Positions 37,820-46,183 of a stretch of 64,000 nt of DNA are shown here, in pieces. This DNA is from Magnetococcales bacterium (lineage in GTDB: Bacteria; Pseudomonadota; Magnetococcia; Magnetococcales; UBA8363). A program made the position numbers and the translations under genes. Position 1 is the stretch's first letter, and every line of letters begins with the position of its first letter. Below the pieces are notes generated by a model that was not told where the DNA came from, searched no databases, and saw only the letters and a list, made by a program, of their open reading frames with translations. The stretch is from positions 1-64,000 of the forward strand of contig JACSDG010000007.1 in the NCBI GenBank assembly GCA_015660855.1, given 5' to 3'.

Positions 37820-39604
37820 ATGAGTCCGAGCAAGAACAGCAAGCTGAATGCCTGGGTGGAAGAAGTTCGCGCCATGGTTCAGCCCGACAAGGTTGAATGG
37901 TGTGACGGATCCAAGGCCGAATATGACCGCATGATGCAAATTTTGTTGGACGCCGGCTTGGCCACCAAACTCAAGAAACGGCCCAACAGCTTTTTATTTC
38001 GTTCCGATCCGTCCGATGTGGCCCGTGTGGAAGATCGTACCTACATTTCCACCCGCAACAAGCGCGATGCCGGTCCTACCAACAACTGGACCAGCCCGGA
38101 TGAACTCAAGGCGACCATGCGTGGCCTGTACAATGGTTGCATGAAGGGTCGCACCATGTACGTGATCCCCTTCTCCATGGGTCCTATCGGTTCGGATATC
38201 GCCAAGATTGGCGTTCAGTTGACCGACAGTGCTTATGTGGTTGTCAACATGCACATCATGACCCGGGTCGGGTCCAAGGTGATGGATGTTCTTGGAGCCA
38301 ATGGCGATTTCATTCCCTGTCTGCACTCCGTGGGCAAGCCTTTGCAGGCGGGTCAAGCGGACAACGGTGTGTGGCCCTGTGCCCCCATCGAAAAGAAATA
38401 CATTGCCCATTTCCCCGAAGAAAATTTGATCTGGTCCTATGGTTCGGGCTACGGCGGCAACGCATTGCTGGGCAAAAAGTGTCTGGCCCTGCGCATTGCT
38501 TCCGCCATGGGTCGCAAGGAAGGTTGGATGGCCGAGCACATGCTCATCCTGCGCCTCACCAATCCCGAAGGGCGCAGATTCCACATTGCTGCCGCTTTCC
38601 CCAGTGCGTGTGGAAAAACCAATCTGGCCATGCTGCAACCGCCTTTGAAGGGTTGGAAGGCCGAGTGTTTGGGTGACGATATTGCCTGGATGAAAATCAA
38701 GGCGGACGGTCGTCTCTATGCCATCAATCCCGAAGCGGGATTTTTCGGTGTGGCCCCGGGGACCAGCTACAAATCCAACCCCATGGCCATGGATTCCATC
38801 AAGGAAAACGCCATTTTCACCAACTGCGTCCTGACCGATGACGGCGATGTGTGGTGGGAAGACATGGACAAGCCCTGCGATCACGGTATTGATTGGAAGG
38901 GTCGCGATTGGAAGCCGGGCAAGGAAGTTGGTGCTCACGGCAATGCCCGTTTCACCGCCCCTGCCAAGCAGTGCCCGGTGATCTGCTCCGATTGGGAAAA
39001 TCCCGAAGGCGTTCCCATCGACATTTTTGTGTTCGGTGGTCGTCGTACCCGGGTCATGCCGTTGGTGCACCAGGCCACCAGCTGGGACCACGGTGTTTTC
39101 ATGGGAGCCACTGCCGCTTCCGAGCCTACGGCGGCCGCTCTCGACGCATCTTCCGCGTTGCGTCGCGATCCCATGGCCATGCTGCCTTTCTGCGGCTACA
39201 ACGTCGGCGATTATTGGCAACATTGGTTTGAAATGGGTGATCGTTTGGGTAGCAAAGCCCCTGCGATTTTCTATGTCAACTGGTTCCGCAAGAGCGACGC
39301 CGGCAAGTTTCTGTGGCCCGGTTATGGCGACAATGCTCGCGTTCTCAAATGGATGTGTCAGCGGGTTGAGGGCAAGGTTGGTGCCCGTGAAACTCCGTTG
39401 GGATTTATGCCCAATGCCGAGGATCTCGACCTTACCGGTCTTTCCATCTCCAAGGAGAATCTGGACGAAGTCCTCAAGGTGGACGCTGCCGCTTTCAAGG
39501 CGGAGTTTGGCGACCTCGACGGTTGGATGGCCAAGGTCGGCGAGTTCTTGCCTGAGCGCATGAAGAAGCAGGTGACCGAGTACAAAAAGCGTTTCGGCGG
39601 CTGA
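37820..39604 (+). CDS. pckG: Phosphoenolpyruvate carboxykinase (GTP)
   Basis: PckG interconverts oxaloacetate and phosphoenolpyruvate with GTP. It works in gluconeogenesis or, in reverse, in CO2-fixing anaplerosis. The 594-aa length and the P-loop PSACGKTNLAMLQPP mark the GTP-dependent class, not the ATP class. The motifs FVFGGRRTRVMPLVHQATSW and GYNVGDYWQHWFEMG are also typical. The ATG at 37820 follows AAGGAGAGAAG; the track start 23 codons upstream is not needed. A G/C-rich hairpin follows the stop. Confidence 0.97.
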   Translation: MSPSKNSKLNAWVEEVRAMVQPDKVEWCDGSKAEYDRMMQILLDAGLATKLKKRPNSFLFRSDPSDVARVEDRTYISTRNKRDAGPTNNWTSPDELKATMRGLYNGCMKGRTMYVIPFSMGPIGSDIAKIGVQLTDSAYVVVNMHIMTRVGSKVMDVLGANGDFIPCLHSVGKPLQAGQADNGVWPCAPIEKKYIAHFPEENLIWSYGSGYGGNALLGKKCLALRIASAMGRKEGWMAEHMLILRLTNPEGRRFHIAAAFPSACGKTNLAMLQPPLKGWKAECLGDDIAWMKIKADGRLYAINPEAGFFGVAPGTSYKSNPMAMDSIKENAIFTNCVLTDDGDVWWEDMDKPCDHGIDWKGRDWKPGKEVGAHGNARFTAPAKQCPVICSDWENPEGVPIDIFVFGGRRTRVMPLVHQATSWDHGVFMGATAASEPTAAALDASSALRRDPMAMLPFCGYNVGDYWQHWFEMGDRLGSKAPAIFYVNWFRKSDAGKFLWPGYGDNARVLKWMCQRVEGKVGARETPLGFMPNAEDLDLTGLSISKENLDEVLKVDAAAFKAEFGDLDGWMAKVGEFLPERMKKQVTEYKKRFGG

Positions 39605-39679
39605 GATTGTTGAAGGAATACCCTGCCTCCACCGGTTGTGTGGGGGCAGGGCGTAAGATGGCAGCACTCTTTTAAGCTC

Positions 39680-39805
39680 ATCCGGGGGGTACGCCCCCCG
39701 GATCCTTTTCGATTGGGGGGCGTTTGAGTGTGCGTGTGGGGGGTGGATGAGTCTGGATTATGTCGATTTTCTTTAATTTTTGATTTTTGCCCGAAGGGCG
39801 TCATG
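39680..39805. repeat. Dispersed palindromic repeat, copy F (with strong hairpin)
   Basis: ATCCGGGGGGTACGCCCCCCGGAT (39680-39703) is a perfect palindrome followed by CCTTTTC, so it may end the pckG transcript. It is followed by GATTGGGGGGCG. The family tip TTTTTGCCCGAAGGGCGTCATGTTC lies just 28 bp above ndk. A further hairpin (CCCTGCC/GGGCAGGG) at 39621-39651 precedes it. Confidence 0.75.
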
Positions 39806-39832
39806 TTCTTTAATCACGGTTAGGAGGAAAAG

Positions 39833-40264
39833 ATGGCCGTTGAGCGTACCCTGTCCATGATCAAACCCGATGGTGTGGCCAAGAATGTCATCGGTGAAAT
39901 TTATGCCCGTTTTGAAAAGGCGGGTCTGCGTATTGTCGCCGCCAAAATGTTGCATTTGACTCGTGAGCGGGCGGGCGAGTTTTATGAGGTGCACCGGGGC
40001 AAGAAGTTTTTTGATGAGTTGGTGGCCTACATGAGTTCCGGTCCCATCATGGTGCAGGTTCTTGAAGGGGAGGATGCCATCAGGAAAAATCGTGATTGTA
40101 TGGGTGCTACCGATCCCAAGAAGGCGGCTCCGGGGACCATTCGTGCCGATTTTGCTGCGGACATCAGTGAAAATGCCGTTCACGGTTCCGATGCTCCGGA
40201 GACGGCGGCGGTGGAAATTGCTTTCTTTTTCTCGGCCTTGGAACGTTGGCCGCGGACGCGCTGA
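39833..40264 (+). CDS. ndk: Nucleoside diphosphate kinase
   Basis: Ndk transfers gamma-phosphate between nucleotides through a phospho-His and balances NTP pools. The 143-aa protein begins [21 protein letters not shown]. It has [20 protein letters not shown] and the active-site motif [20 protein letters not shown], with the His. An excellent AGGAGG ribosome site precedes the ATG. The gene is enclosed by repeats at both ends, so it is transcribed alone or with the small gene downstream. Confidence 0.97.
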   Translation: MAVERTLSMIKPDGVAKNVIGEIYARFEKAGLRIVAAKMLHLTRERAGEFYEVHRGKKFFDELVAYMSSGPIMVQVLEGEDAIRKNRDCMGATDPKKAAPGTIRADFAADISENAVHGSDAPETAAVEIAFFFSALERWPRTR

Positions 40265-40268
40265 GTGC

Positions 40269-40337
40269 TTAAAAAAAACTGTTGCGGGGGTTGGGGGGCG
40301 AATCCCCCAAAGTTTTGGTTTTTGCCCGCAGGGCGAG
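40269..40337. repeat. Dispersed palindromic repeat, copy G (short)
   Basis: A compact copy, ACTGTTGCGGGGGTTGGGGGGC/GAATCCCCCAAAG, followed by TTTGGTTTTTGCCCGCAGGGC. It begins five bases after the ndk stop. Confidence 0.75.
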
Positions 40338-40365
40338 ATATTTTTGAAACGATGGTTGATGTGAC

Positions 40366-40410
40366 AAAAAAATCCCGGAGGTGGGGCAGCCCCTTCCGGG
40401 ATTTTTTTTG
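40366..40410 (+). terminator. Intrinsic terminator after ndk
   Basis: ATCCCGGA and TCCGGGAT pair around a loop with its own GGGG/CCCC stem. The hairpin is flanked by A7 on the left and T8 on the right. This is the best rho-independent terminator in the window and could work in both directions. Confidence 0.85.
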
Positions 40411-40442
40411 GTTTTTTTTAGGGACGGGGCGGGAGTTTTCTT

Positions 40443-40646
40443 ATGAAACCTTATACTCAGGCGGCGTGGAATCCTTTGGAACAGTTGGAAGGCGAAGTTT
40501 ACGCTGAGGGGGATACTTGGAGAAAATTGGTTCAAACGGAGGGAAGGTATGTCCTCTTGATGCAAAAGGGTGCCTGGTGTGGGGTTCGTCACGATATTTT
40601 TTTATTGGAGACCCCTGCGGAGTGGGAAAACTGGCGAAGTCTGTAA
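40443..40646 (+). CDS. Small unrecognised protein
   Basis: A 67-aa ORF with a GGGAG ribosome site placed six bases above the ATG. The protein is Trp- and Glu-rich (WNPLEQLEGEVYAEGDTWRKL, ENWRSL at the end) with no signal or membrane segment. It lies between the ndk terminator and an accessory island. The composition is protein-like, but no family comes to mind; it may be a real small gene. Confidence 0.5.
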   Translation: MKPYTQAAWNPLEQLEGEVYAEGDTWRKLVQTEGRYVLLMQKGAWCGVRHDIFLLETPAEWENWRSL

Positions 40647-40934
40647 TTTTGCTTTACGACTGTCCAAGTTGGGCCAGGATAATCGCTCTAGCCCGACTTT
40701 CGCGATTCGCTTCTATGGAAAATAAATTTGGCCGGTTTCCGACAAAAAAACCGTGATAGATCATCGCCGGAATTTTTCGAGAATGGCATTTTCCCTTTGT
40801 GGTGCCGACTTACCTATTTGACCTGAATTGGATTTCTCGGAAAAATAGGGGCATGTTTCTGCGATCAAAAATCCGGCTCAAAGATGGCAAAGCCCATCGT
40901 TATTGGAGCATCGTTCAAATTCCCGAAATTCCCA
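40647..40934. other. Gap before the toxin-antitoxin island
   Basis: These 288 bases are AT-richer than the housekeeping genes and hold no clear gene. A short 13-base stem (ggtttccgacaaaaaaacc) lies near 40735. The ORF at 40799 is probably a shadow. The region ends at the 16-bp border motif at 40935. Confidence 0.35.
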
Positions 40935-40950
40935 TGTCCCCGGAATTCCC
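40935..40950 (+). repeat. 16-bp border motif, left copy
   Basis: TGTCCCCGGAATTCCC. The exact reverse complement lies at 43034-43049. It ends 9 bases from the stop codon of the DUF4411 gene, so the two copies bracket the toxin, antitoxin and hsdS remnant. Confidence 0.75.
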
Positions 40951-40959
40951 CGCAATCGC

Positions 40960-41457
40960 CTACGCACCATTGAGTACGAACGATGCTGCACACTCGCGCA
41001 ACAGATCGAATGTGTTCATGTAAGCCAAGTTGAATTCTTGGCAGACATTGGGAATCAGCACTCGTTTTTTTGACTGTGCACTGGGCATTTCGTGGGTCAC
41101 AATGGTTGCCTGTAAACTGATTGCTTTGGCAATCAACCATGAGTCGGCATTTCCAGCAAAGGTTGCCTTGGCAGGGTCTGAATACGGGTGTTGTTGTATG
41201 GATGCTATAACTTCGCTGAATGCCTGCTGTGTAGCGGTGTCGCTGACATCAAGAAACAATCCGTTATGTTGGCGATCCTTGACCCATTTCGCCAGTTCAT
41301 CATCAAGTTTGACCAGCTCATTGTATACCATGACAATGCTGGTTGCCTTCCTTTGCTGTACTATATGGTCCATCCAGTCCCAAAAACCTGGGCAAATATC
41401 AAAGGCATAGTATCGATTCTTTGCTTCGATGAAGACATTAGAGTCCAGCAAATACAT
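40960..41457 (-). CDS. DUF4411 PIN-like toxin
   Basis: A 165-aa protein of the DUF4411 family, PIN-domain-like ribonucleases found as toxins. The N-terminal MYLLDSNVFIEAKNRYY has the first acidic residue (Asp of LDSNVF). Later NADSWLIAKAISLQATIVTHE gives the second, and the family motif VLIPNVCQEFNL is near the end. The track starts 26 codons upstream, but that part overlaps the antitoxin. The ATG at 41457 is the sensible start and overlaps the antitoxin 3' end by 20 bp. A normal two-gene TA operon is formed with the XRE/ImmA gene. Confidence 0.83.
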   Translation of the reverse strand: MYLLDSNVFIEAKNRYYAFDICPGFWDWMDHIVQQRKATSIVMVYNELVKLDDELAKWVKDRQHNGLFLDVSDTATQQAFSEVIASIQQHPYSDPAKATFAGNADSWLIAKAISLQATIVTHEMPSAQSKKRVLIPNVCQEFNLAYMNTFDLLRECAASFVLNGA

Positions 41458-42625
41458 CCTGCCCTCCTCCCTGTTGCCGATAAAAAAGCTTTTGTACGGT
41501 CGAAGGGCTGATGTGCAGGAGACCGCCTGCATCACGCAGAAGCAACTTGCCGTTCATGGCACTGTACAGGACTGCCTGGGTAAAATTACGTCCATTTTTG
41601 ATCGGATAGGAGGCGTAGGGGTTGCCACCTTTTTTGCTGTCTCCCTGCTTGTCCCAACGCTTCTGCTCCTGCTGGAAAAAGGACAAATATTTTTCAGTAC
41701 TGATTTTCCCCAAGTCCCTGGCACGACGGGCAATGACAACGTCACTGACTTTGAAGCTCTTGGACAGAACCCGCACATTCTCCTCCAGGCTTACATCAGC
41801 TTGCCACGCATCCAGAAACTGAATTTGTGGAGTTAATACCTCTGCGGCCACTGCATTGCACACCCGTTCAACCCTGGCCTGTGGTCCGGGAGTCTCTTCA
41901 TCCAGGCGAATATTGGAGACACCGCTCTCTCCCAACCAGAGATGCGCCAGTTCGTGGGCCAGAGTAAAAATCTGGGCTGCCTTGGCATCCTTGCCGTTGA
42001 TGAAAATCAGTGGGACAATCAGATCACAGATGGCAAACCCTCTGACTTCATACAGATCCAAAGACCGATGGGTATTGCTGCCCACATAACCGGCACGCAT
42101 GATCCAAATACCAACCTCTTCGCAACGGTCGCACAGAAGCCGTAAATAATCTTCCCAGTTGGATTGGTTGGCCCGAAGGCTCTCCAGTTGCAAGGTATCA
42201 CTGATGTCCCCGGCAATTTTCCGAATGTTGTCAGCGATGCGAAATTTACCGACGAAAGGCAACCGTTCTGCTCCCTGTTCCAACAGGTAATCCCGGTACC
42301 AGTCGTGTTGGAAGCGTACATTGCGGATCAGGTCGAGAAATACGGCACTGAGTTCTTCGGTGGGCAGTCCGCCACCATGGATACGCAGGTCGGGGATCGG
42401 CAATTCTTCTTTGGGGGGATTAGACAGGAAGAGGTAGCCAAAGGGAACGTGTGTGTACCGAGCAATTTTTTCAGCCTGCTTGAAGGTGGGGGCATCGTCA
42501 CCCTGTTCCCAACTGAGCAACCGCTTAACCGTCGTTTTCAGTTTTTTGGCAAGCCCTTCCACAGACAAGGAAGCCCGTTCTCTTGCCCAGCGTAACATCT
42601 GTGGTTTTATTAACGCCTTGGCCAT
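41438..42625 (-). CDS. XRE-family regulator with ImmA/IrrE metalloprotease domain
   Basis: A 395-aa protein. Its N-terminal helix-turn-helix (MLRWARERASLSVEGLAKKLKT, WEQGDDAPTFKQAEKIAR) is of the XRE type. Its middle part is an ImmA/IrrE (DUF955) zinc peptidase with HExxH in FTLAHELAHLWLGE. The long C-terminal region (SKSFKVSDVVIARRARDLG) is typical of such antitoxins. These proteins are antitoxin-regulators for DUF4411 or other PIN-like toxins and may be cleaved or derepressed under stress. The start at 42625 is good. It is upstream of the DUF4411 gene and downstream of the hsdS remnant. Confidence 0.87.
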   Translation of the reverse strand: MAKALIKPQMLRWARERASLSVEGLAKKLKTTVKRLLSWEQGDDAPTFKQAEKIARYTHVPFGYLFLSNPPKEELPIPDLRIHGGGLPTEELSAVFLDLIRNVRFQHDWYRDYLLEQGAERLPFVGKFRIADNIRKIAGDISDTLQLESLRANQSNWEDYLRLLCDRCEEVGIWIMRAGYVGSNTHRSLDLYEVRGFAICDLIVPLIFINGKDAKAAQIFTLAHELAHLWLGESGVSNIRLDEETPGPQARVERVCNAVAAEVLTPQIQFLDAWQADVSLEENVRVLSKSFKVSDVVIARRARDLGKISTEKYLSFFQQEQKRWDKQGDSKKGGNPYASYPIKNGRNFTQAVLYSAMNGKLLLRDAGGLLHISPSTVQKLFYRQQGGGQDVFAGL

Positions 42626-42685
42626 GGAAGAATCTCTCGATCGCTCGGTTTCAACCGAATTTTGTCAAAAGGCACTAGCATGCTA

Positions 42686-42991
42686 TCACATAGTTACCAT
42701 ACCGCGCACATCCATTTTCCCGGTCACCGTCGCCGAAATCAGGGCAGAGCGACGTCCTTTGAGAAGGTCGATGGCACGGTGGGCTTCGGTGGTGAGTGTG
42801 TCGAGCTTGAGGGTTACTTGGTCAAGGAAGGTGGCGATGACGGATTGTTTTTTCTGTGGAGGAACAGCCAGAATGATTTCCTTCGTCTTTTCTTGGTTCA
42901 TAATACCAATGGTGGACGCATTCGACAGAAAGCGTATTTCCGCAGGCTTGGAGGAGAGAGAGTAGGCCAGAAAAACGATAGGGAAGTCATC
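42686..42991 (-). pseudogene. Type I restriction specificity subunit (HsdS) C-terminal remnant
   Basis: The reading frame ends with FLDQVTLKLDTLTTEAHRAI and LLKGRRSALISATVTGKMD, the conserved coiled-coil tail that closes HsdS subunits. Before it comes AYSLSSKPAEIRFLSNASTIGI, the end of a target-recognition domain. Only about 100 codons match; upstream of 42991 the frame runs through palindromic DNA, not HsdS sequence. No hsdM or hsdR is nearby. This is a leftover of a type I R-M locus, fused to border repeats. Confidence 0.75.
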
Positions 42992-43033
42992 TCCTCTGGG
43001 GGAATTCCGGGAAACCCGCGAGCATGATACCAC

Positions 43034-43049
43034 GGGAATTCCGGGGACA
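43034..43049 (-). repeat. 16-bp border motif, right copy (inverted)
   Basis: GGGAATTCCGGGGACA on the plus strand is the exact inverse of 40935-40950. A shorter similar block, GGGAATTCCGGG, is at 43000-43011. Together they mark the right border of the TA island. Confidence 0.75.
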
Positions 43050-43079
43050 CAATACCAAATTATTGACTTTTCCCTTACT

Positions 43080-43135
43080 GGGGCCACCATACCGATTAAA
43101 TTTATAGCCATAAGAGAAATCGGTATGGTGGCCCC
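43080..43135. repeat. Perfect 18-bp inverted repeat with 20-nt loop
   Basis: GGGGCCACCATACCGATT (43080-43097) and AATCGGTATGGTGGCCCC (43118-43135) are exact reverse complements. No T-run follows, so it does not look like a simple terminator. It lies 30 bp outside the 16-bp border motif and may be a recombination or transposon end, or a regulator site. Confidence 0.85.
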
Positions 43136-43351
43136 GGATTTTCCTGAAATATGCGTTTTTTTGCTGAGCATTGCCCGGATAGGAAATTTGGTCAGCAGTC
43201 TGCTGACCAATTACAAGAATCCTTCATTTTGATTTTTCTGGATCGTCAGACGGCTTGTGTTAATTTGGCATGAAACTGGCATTAATCACCTGGTAGTACG
43301 GCGACTCCATCGTGTCGCCGCAGGGATCAACGCCAGACAATCGGACGGGAT

Positions 43352-44173
43352 ATGATAAAAATCGAAATTATGGGACCGAATGGTGAGAACCTGCTGAGTG
43401 GTACCTTGATGGAAAAGGTAAGGAGGTTGGGGTTGCCGGTGGTGGGATTGATGGGAGGGATGGTTCTTTCCTTTCTTTTGGCGAGCAGCTTGGTGGGAAG
43501 TGGGACCGGTGTTTCCGTGGAAGCCACTCTGGACGAGTCTCCGGGGACATTCCGTGCGGGGGTGGATTATTCTTTGCCCGCAATGCAGGAACCGACCGCC
43601 CTGGCGGCGATGGATGAAGGGCGGGGAGAGATTTATCCCAAGGTATCTACGTCCGAGGCGTCCCAAATTTCCGGGGCCAAAGCGGTCAACAAGAAACCGG
43701 TTGCGAGTTCAGGTTCGGAATCCTTGGCCAAGAGCCAAACGGTCACGACCACTGGGGTCGATTCCCGGCAGAATTCACAGAATCATTTTCCCGATCCGTT
43801 GCTGGAGGAGCGTGTCCATGCGGCCAGGGATTGGCTCGGCGCGAATCAGGGCGACGGCACATTTGGCATACAGTTGATGTCGGTGCAGCGGGCTTCTCTG
43901 GGGGAGGGTGGTGTGAAGGAATATCTGGCACTGCACAAGGGATTGTCGGCGGATAAGGTTTATGCCTTTTTGGCGACCCAGGATCGTCTTTTGCTCTATT
44001 ACGGACGGTATTCCAGCTACGATGAGGCGGTGCAGGCCATGGCCACTTTGCCCGCGAGCATCCGCAATACCGGACCTTATGTGTTATCGGGAAGGGATAT
44101 TCAGGGAAAATTGGCTCGTTTGAACAAAGATCCGGGCAAGCAGGTTGGTTTGGTTGCGGCGTTGAAGCAATAA
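43352..44173 (+). CDS. Membrane-anchored protein with SPOR-like C-terminal region
   Basis: A 273-aa protein with a short cytoplasmic start, one transmembrane helix (LPVVGLMGGMVLSFLLASSL) and a Ser/Thr/Ala-rich periplasmic linker. A C-terminal domain of about 80 residues follows (TFGIQLMSVQRASLGEGGV, VYAFLATQDRLLLYYGRYSS, EAVQAMATLPASIRNTGPYV). The pattern of a beta strand, long helix and YGRYSSYDEAVQAMATLP resembles SPOR domains that bind denuded peptidoglycan. The match is by pattern only. It starts an operon with ankyrin, Sel1 and EI24-like genes (stop and next start overlap or nearly so). Confidence 0.6.
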   Translation: MIKIEIMGPNGENLLSGTLMEKVRRLGLPVVGLMGGMVLSFLLASSLVGSGTGVSVEATLDESPGTFRAGVDYSLPAMQEPTALAAMDEGRGEIYPKVSTSEASQISGAKAVNKKPVASSGSESLAKSQTVTTTGVDSRQNSQNHFPDPLLEERVHAARDWLGANQGDGTFGIQLMSVQRASLGEGGVKEYLALHKGLSADKVYAFLATQDRLLLYYGRYSSYDEAVQAMATLPASIRNTGPYVLSGRDIQGKLARLNKDPGKQVGLVAALKQ

Positions 44174-44907
44174 TGGGAATGGATGCCATGAGGTCGAAGG
44201 TGACGGTGATTTGGCGATTTTTGGCGACCCTGGCCGTTTTTTTTGGAGTGGGGGGATGGCTCGGAGGTGGTAGTGCCTTGGCGGGGTCATTTCATCAGGC
44301 CGCCTTTCAGGGTCGATTGGAGATGGTGAAAAAGCAGATTGCCAGCAAAAAAAATGAGATCAACGAGTCGGATGGTTATGGATCGACGCCGCTGCATCAT
44401 GCCGCCATGGGGGGGCAGATGGAGATGACGACTTGGTTGATTAAAAATGGGGCGGTGGTTGATTCTCATAACTCGGGGGGGGCTACGTCGCTGTTGTTGG
44501 CGGTGCGGAGTGGAAAAATGGAGGTTGCCAAGGCATTGGTCGAGGCGGGGGCTGATGTGCATGTTGTTGACAATCTTGGGGGGGGCGTTCTGGCTGGAGC
44601 GGCTTATTATGGCGACAGCGATCTGGTGGAAATGTTGTTGAATCACGGTGCCAAGGTCAACAGCAGCAGTCAGTTGGGGCTGACCCCGTTGCATATGGCT
44701 ACCCTGGCTAATGCCAAGACGGTGATGAAAATTTTGCTTGAGCGTGGAGCGGATGCCAATGCCAGAGATTCGTTGGGGGAGACGCCGCTCAACAAGGTGA
44801 AGGATGAGGAGGCAAGGCAGCTCCTCATGAGCAATGGTGCTCGCATGGAAAAAAACCGTGATGATGTATTGGTCGAGCAGGCAAATCCCGAGGGGATGGA
44901 AAAATGA
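44173..44907 (+). CDS. Exported ankyrin-repeat protein
   Basis: A 244-aa protein. The N-terminal stretch VIWRFLATLAVFFGVGGWLGGG followed by SALAGS looks like a cleavable signal, so it is likely periplasmic. The rest is five to six ankyrin repeats (YGSTPLHHAAMGGQMEMTTW, LGLTPLHMATLANAKTVMKI, LLERGADANARDSLGETPLN). Ankyrin proteins bind other proteins; the partner is unknown. It starts one base before the previous stop finishes, so it is cotranslated with the SPOR-like gene. A start at 44188 (MRSKVTV) is also possible. Confidence 0.8.
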   Translation: MGMDAMRSKVTVIWRFLATLAVFFGVGGWLGGGSALAGSFHQAAFQGRLEMVKKQIASKKNEINESDGYGSTPLHHAAMGGQMEMTTWLIKNGAVVDSHNSGGATSLLLAVRSGKMEVAKALVEAGADVHVVDNLGGGVLAGAAYYGDSDLVEMLLNHGAKVNSSSQLGLTPLHMATLANAKTVMKILLERGADANARDSLGETPLNKVKDEEARQLLMSNGARMEKNRDDVLVEQANPEGMEK

Positions 44908-45467
44908 TGGCAATGGCCGAATCCACAAAGACCCAGTCCAATTTAGTCCATGGCATTCCTGGGGGGGGGACTCCTGGGTTTCACGAACTTGATCAGGCCG
45001 ATTATGCTGCCACATTGGCAACTTTTGCCGGGTGGGGGGATTCCAAGGCGCAGCATGATTTGGCGGCACTTTATCTGGAGGGGAGGGAGGTACCGCAGGA
45101 TTTTGGCGAGGCGTTAAAGTGGCACACTTTGGCGGCTGAACAGGGTAACACCTTGTCGCAGCATGATCTGGCGACGATGTATTTGGAGGGGTTGGGGGTT
45201 GCCGAGGATCATGAGAGGGCGTTTCACTGGTTTTTGAAGGCGGCGATGCAGGGGGACGGTAAGGCGCAGAACAATTTGGGAATCCTGTATGCGACCGGGC
45301 AGGGTGTGGCGATGGATATTGTCGAGGCGGCCAAATGGTTTATGCTGGCGGAAAGCCAGGGGACGCTGGACGCGGCGGAGAATATGGAGATTGCCAGGGA
45401 AGACATGACCCCGGAGCAACTTCGGGAGGCCGTTGGACGTGCGCAGGCATGGCGGGGGGGATCATGA
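44904..45467 (+). CDS. Sel1-like repeat protein
   Basis: A 187-aa helical repeat protein with at least three Sel1/TPR-like units, for example DSKAQHDLAALYLEGREVPQ, NTLSQHDLATMYLEGLGVAE and DGKAQNNLGILYATGQGVAM. Such proteins act as scaffolds or adaptors. No signal peptide is seen, so it is probably cytoplasmic. It overlaps the ankyrin gene by 4 bp and its TGA overlaps the ATG of the EI24-like gene, giving a tightly coupled operon. The exact partner is not known. Confidence 0.85.
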   Translation: MMAMAESTKTQSNLVHGIPGGGTPGFHELDQADYAATLATFAGWGDSKAQHDLAALYLEGREVPQDFGEALKWHTLAAEQGNTLSQHDLATMYLEGLGVAEDHERAFHWFLKAAMQGDGKAQNNLGILYATGQGVAMDIVEAAKWFMLAESQGTLDAAENMEIAREDMTPEQLREAVGRAQAWRGGS

Positions 45468-46183
45468 TTTCTCCATTTCTGGGGGCTCAGTGTTTGTTGG
45501 CGGGGTTAAGGTTGGTCCTTAAACCCGAGCTGCGCCGGTTTGTCTGGATGCCGTTCCTGGTGAATATGGTGTTGTTTGGCCTGGGTTTGTGGTTCGGATT
45601 TGGGCAGATTGGCGGTTTGCTTTTGTGGTTGGATGGATTTCTCCCCGCATGGTTGCATTGGTTGAGTTGGTTGGTGGTGCCATTCTTGGTGGTTGGGGTT
45701 GTTTTGCTGGTGTTTTCTACCTTTACGATCGTTGCCAATTTGCTTGCGGCTCCGTTCAACAGCCTTTTGGCGGCGGAGGTCGAAGGTTTTATCACGGGTG
45801 AAAAGCCGGTGGCCGAAGATATTGGGGGGGCGATGGCCAACGAATTGGAAAAACTTTTTTATTCAATTAAATGGTTGTTCCTTGTGCCGATTTTGTTTTT
45901 CATTCCGGTGGTCAACGTTGTGGCGTCCCCGGTGTGGTTTATCTTGTGTGCCTGGATGATGGCGGTGGAGTATGCGGATTTTCCCATGGCCAATCATGCC
46001 ATGGGAGGTCGCGCTGTGCGGCGGCATTTGCGGCGGAATTGGGGCGGTAGTCTTGGATTCGGGGTGGCGGTGATGGTGTTGATGATGGTGCCGGTGGTCA
46101 ATTTTTTGGCTATGCCGGCGGCTGTGGCGGGGGCTACGGTGTTTTGGCTGAAAACGCATAAACAGGAAACTCTCCAGTTTTGA
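45464..46183 (+). CDS. EI24/CysZ-like membrane protein
   Basis: A 239-aa membrane protein of the EI24 family. It has four to six hydrophobic helices (VNMVLFGLGLWFGFGQIGGL, WLVVPFLVVGVVLLVFSTF, FLVPILFFIPVVNVVASPVW, MVLMMVPVVNFLAMPAAVAG). CysZ members take up sulfate; others are uncharacterised. The family pattern NLLAAPFNSLLAAEVE and the WMMAVEYADFPMANH block are seen. The track ORF extends 43 codons into the Sel1 gene. The ATG at 45464, overlapping the Sel1 stop as ATGA, is the start. Confidence 0.8.
   Translation: MISPFLGAQCLLAGLRLVLKPELRRFVWMPFLVNMVLFGLGLWFGFGQIGGLLLWLDGFLPAWLHWLSWLVVPFLVVGVVLLVFSTFTIVANLLAAPFNSLLAAEVEGFITGEKPVAEDIGGAMANELEKLFYSIKWLFLVPILFFIPVVNVVASPVWFILCAWMMAVEYADFPMANHAMGGRAVRRHLRRNWGGSLGFGVAVMVLMMVPVVNFLAMPAAVAGATVFWLKTHKQETLQF

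Noticed and set aside
37994-39667. 557-codon minus-strand ORF across pckG
   Set aside because: Shadow of the pckG frame; no recognisable domain.
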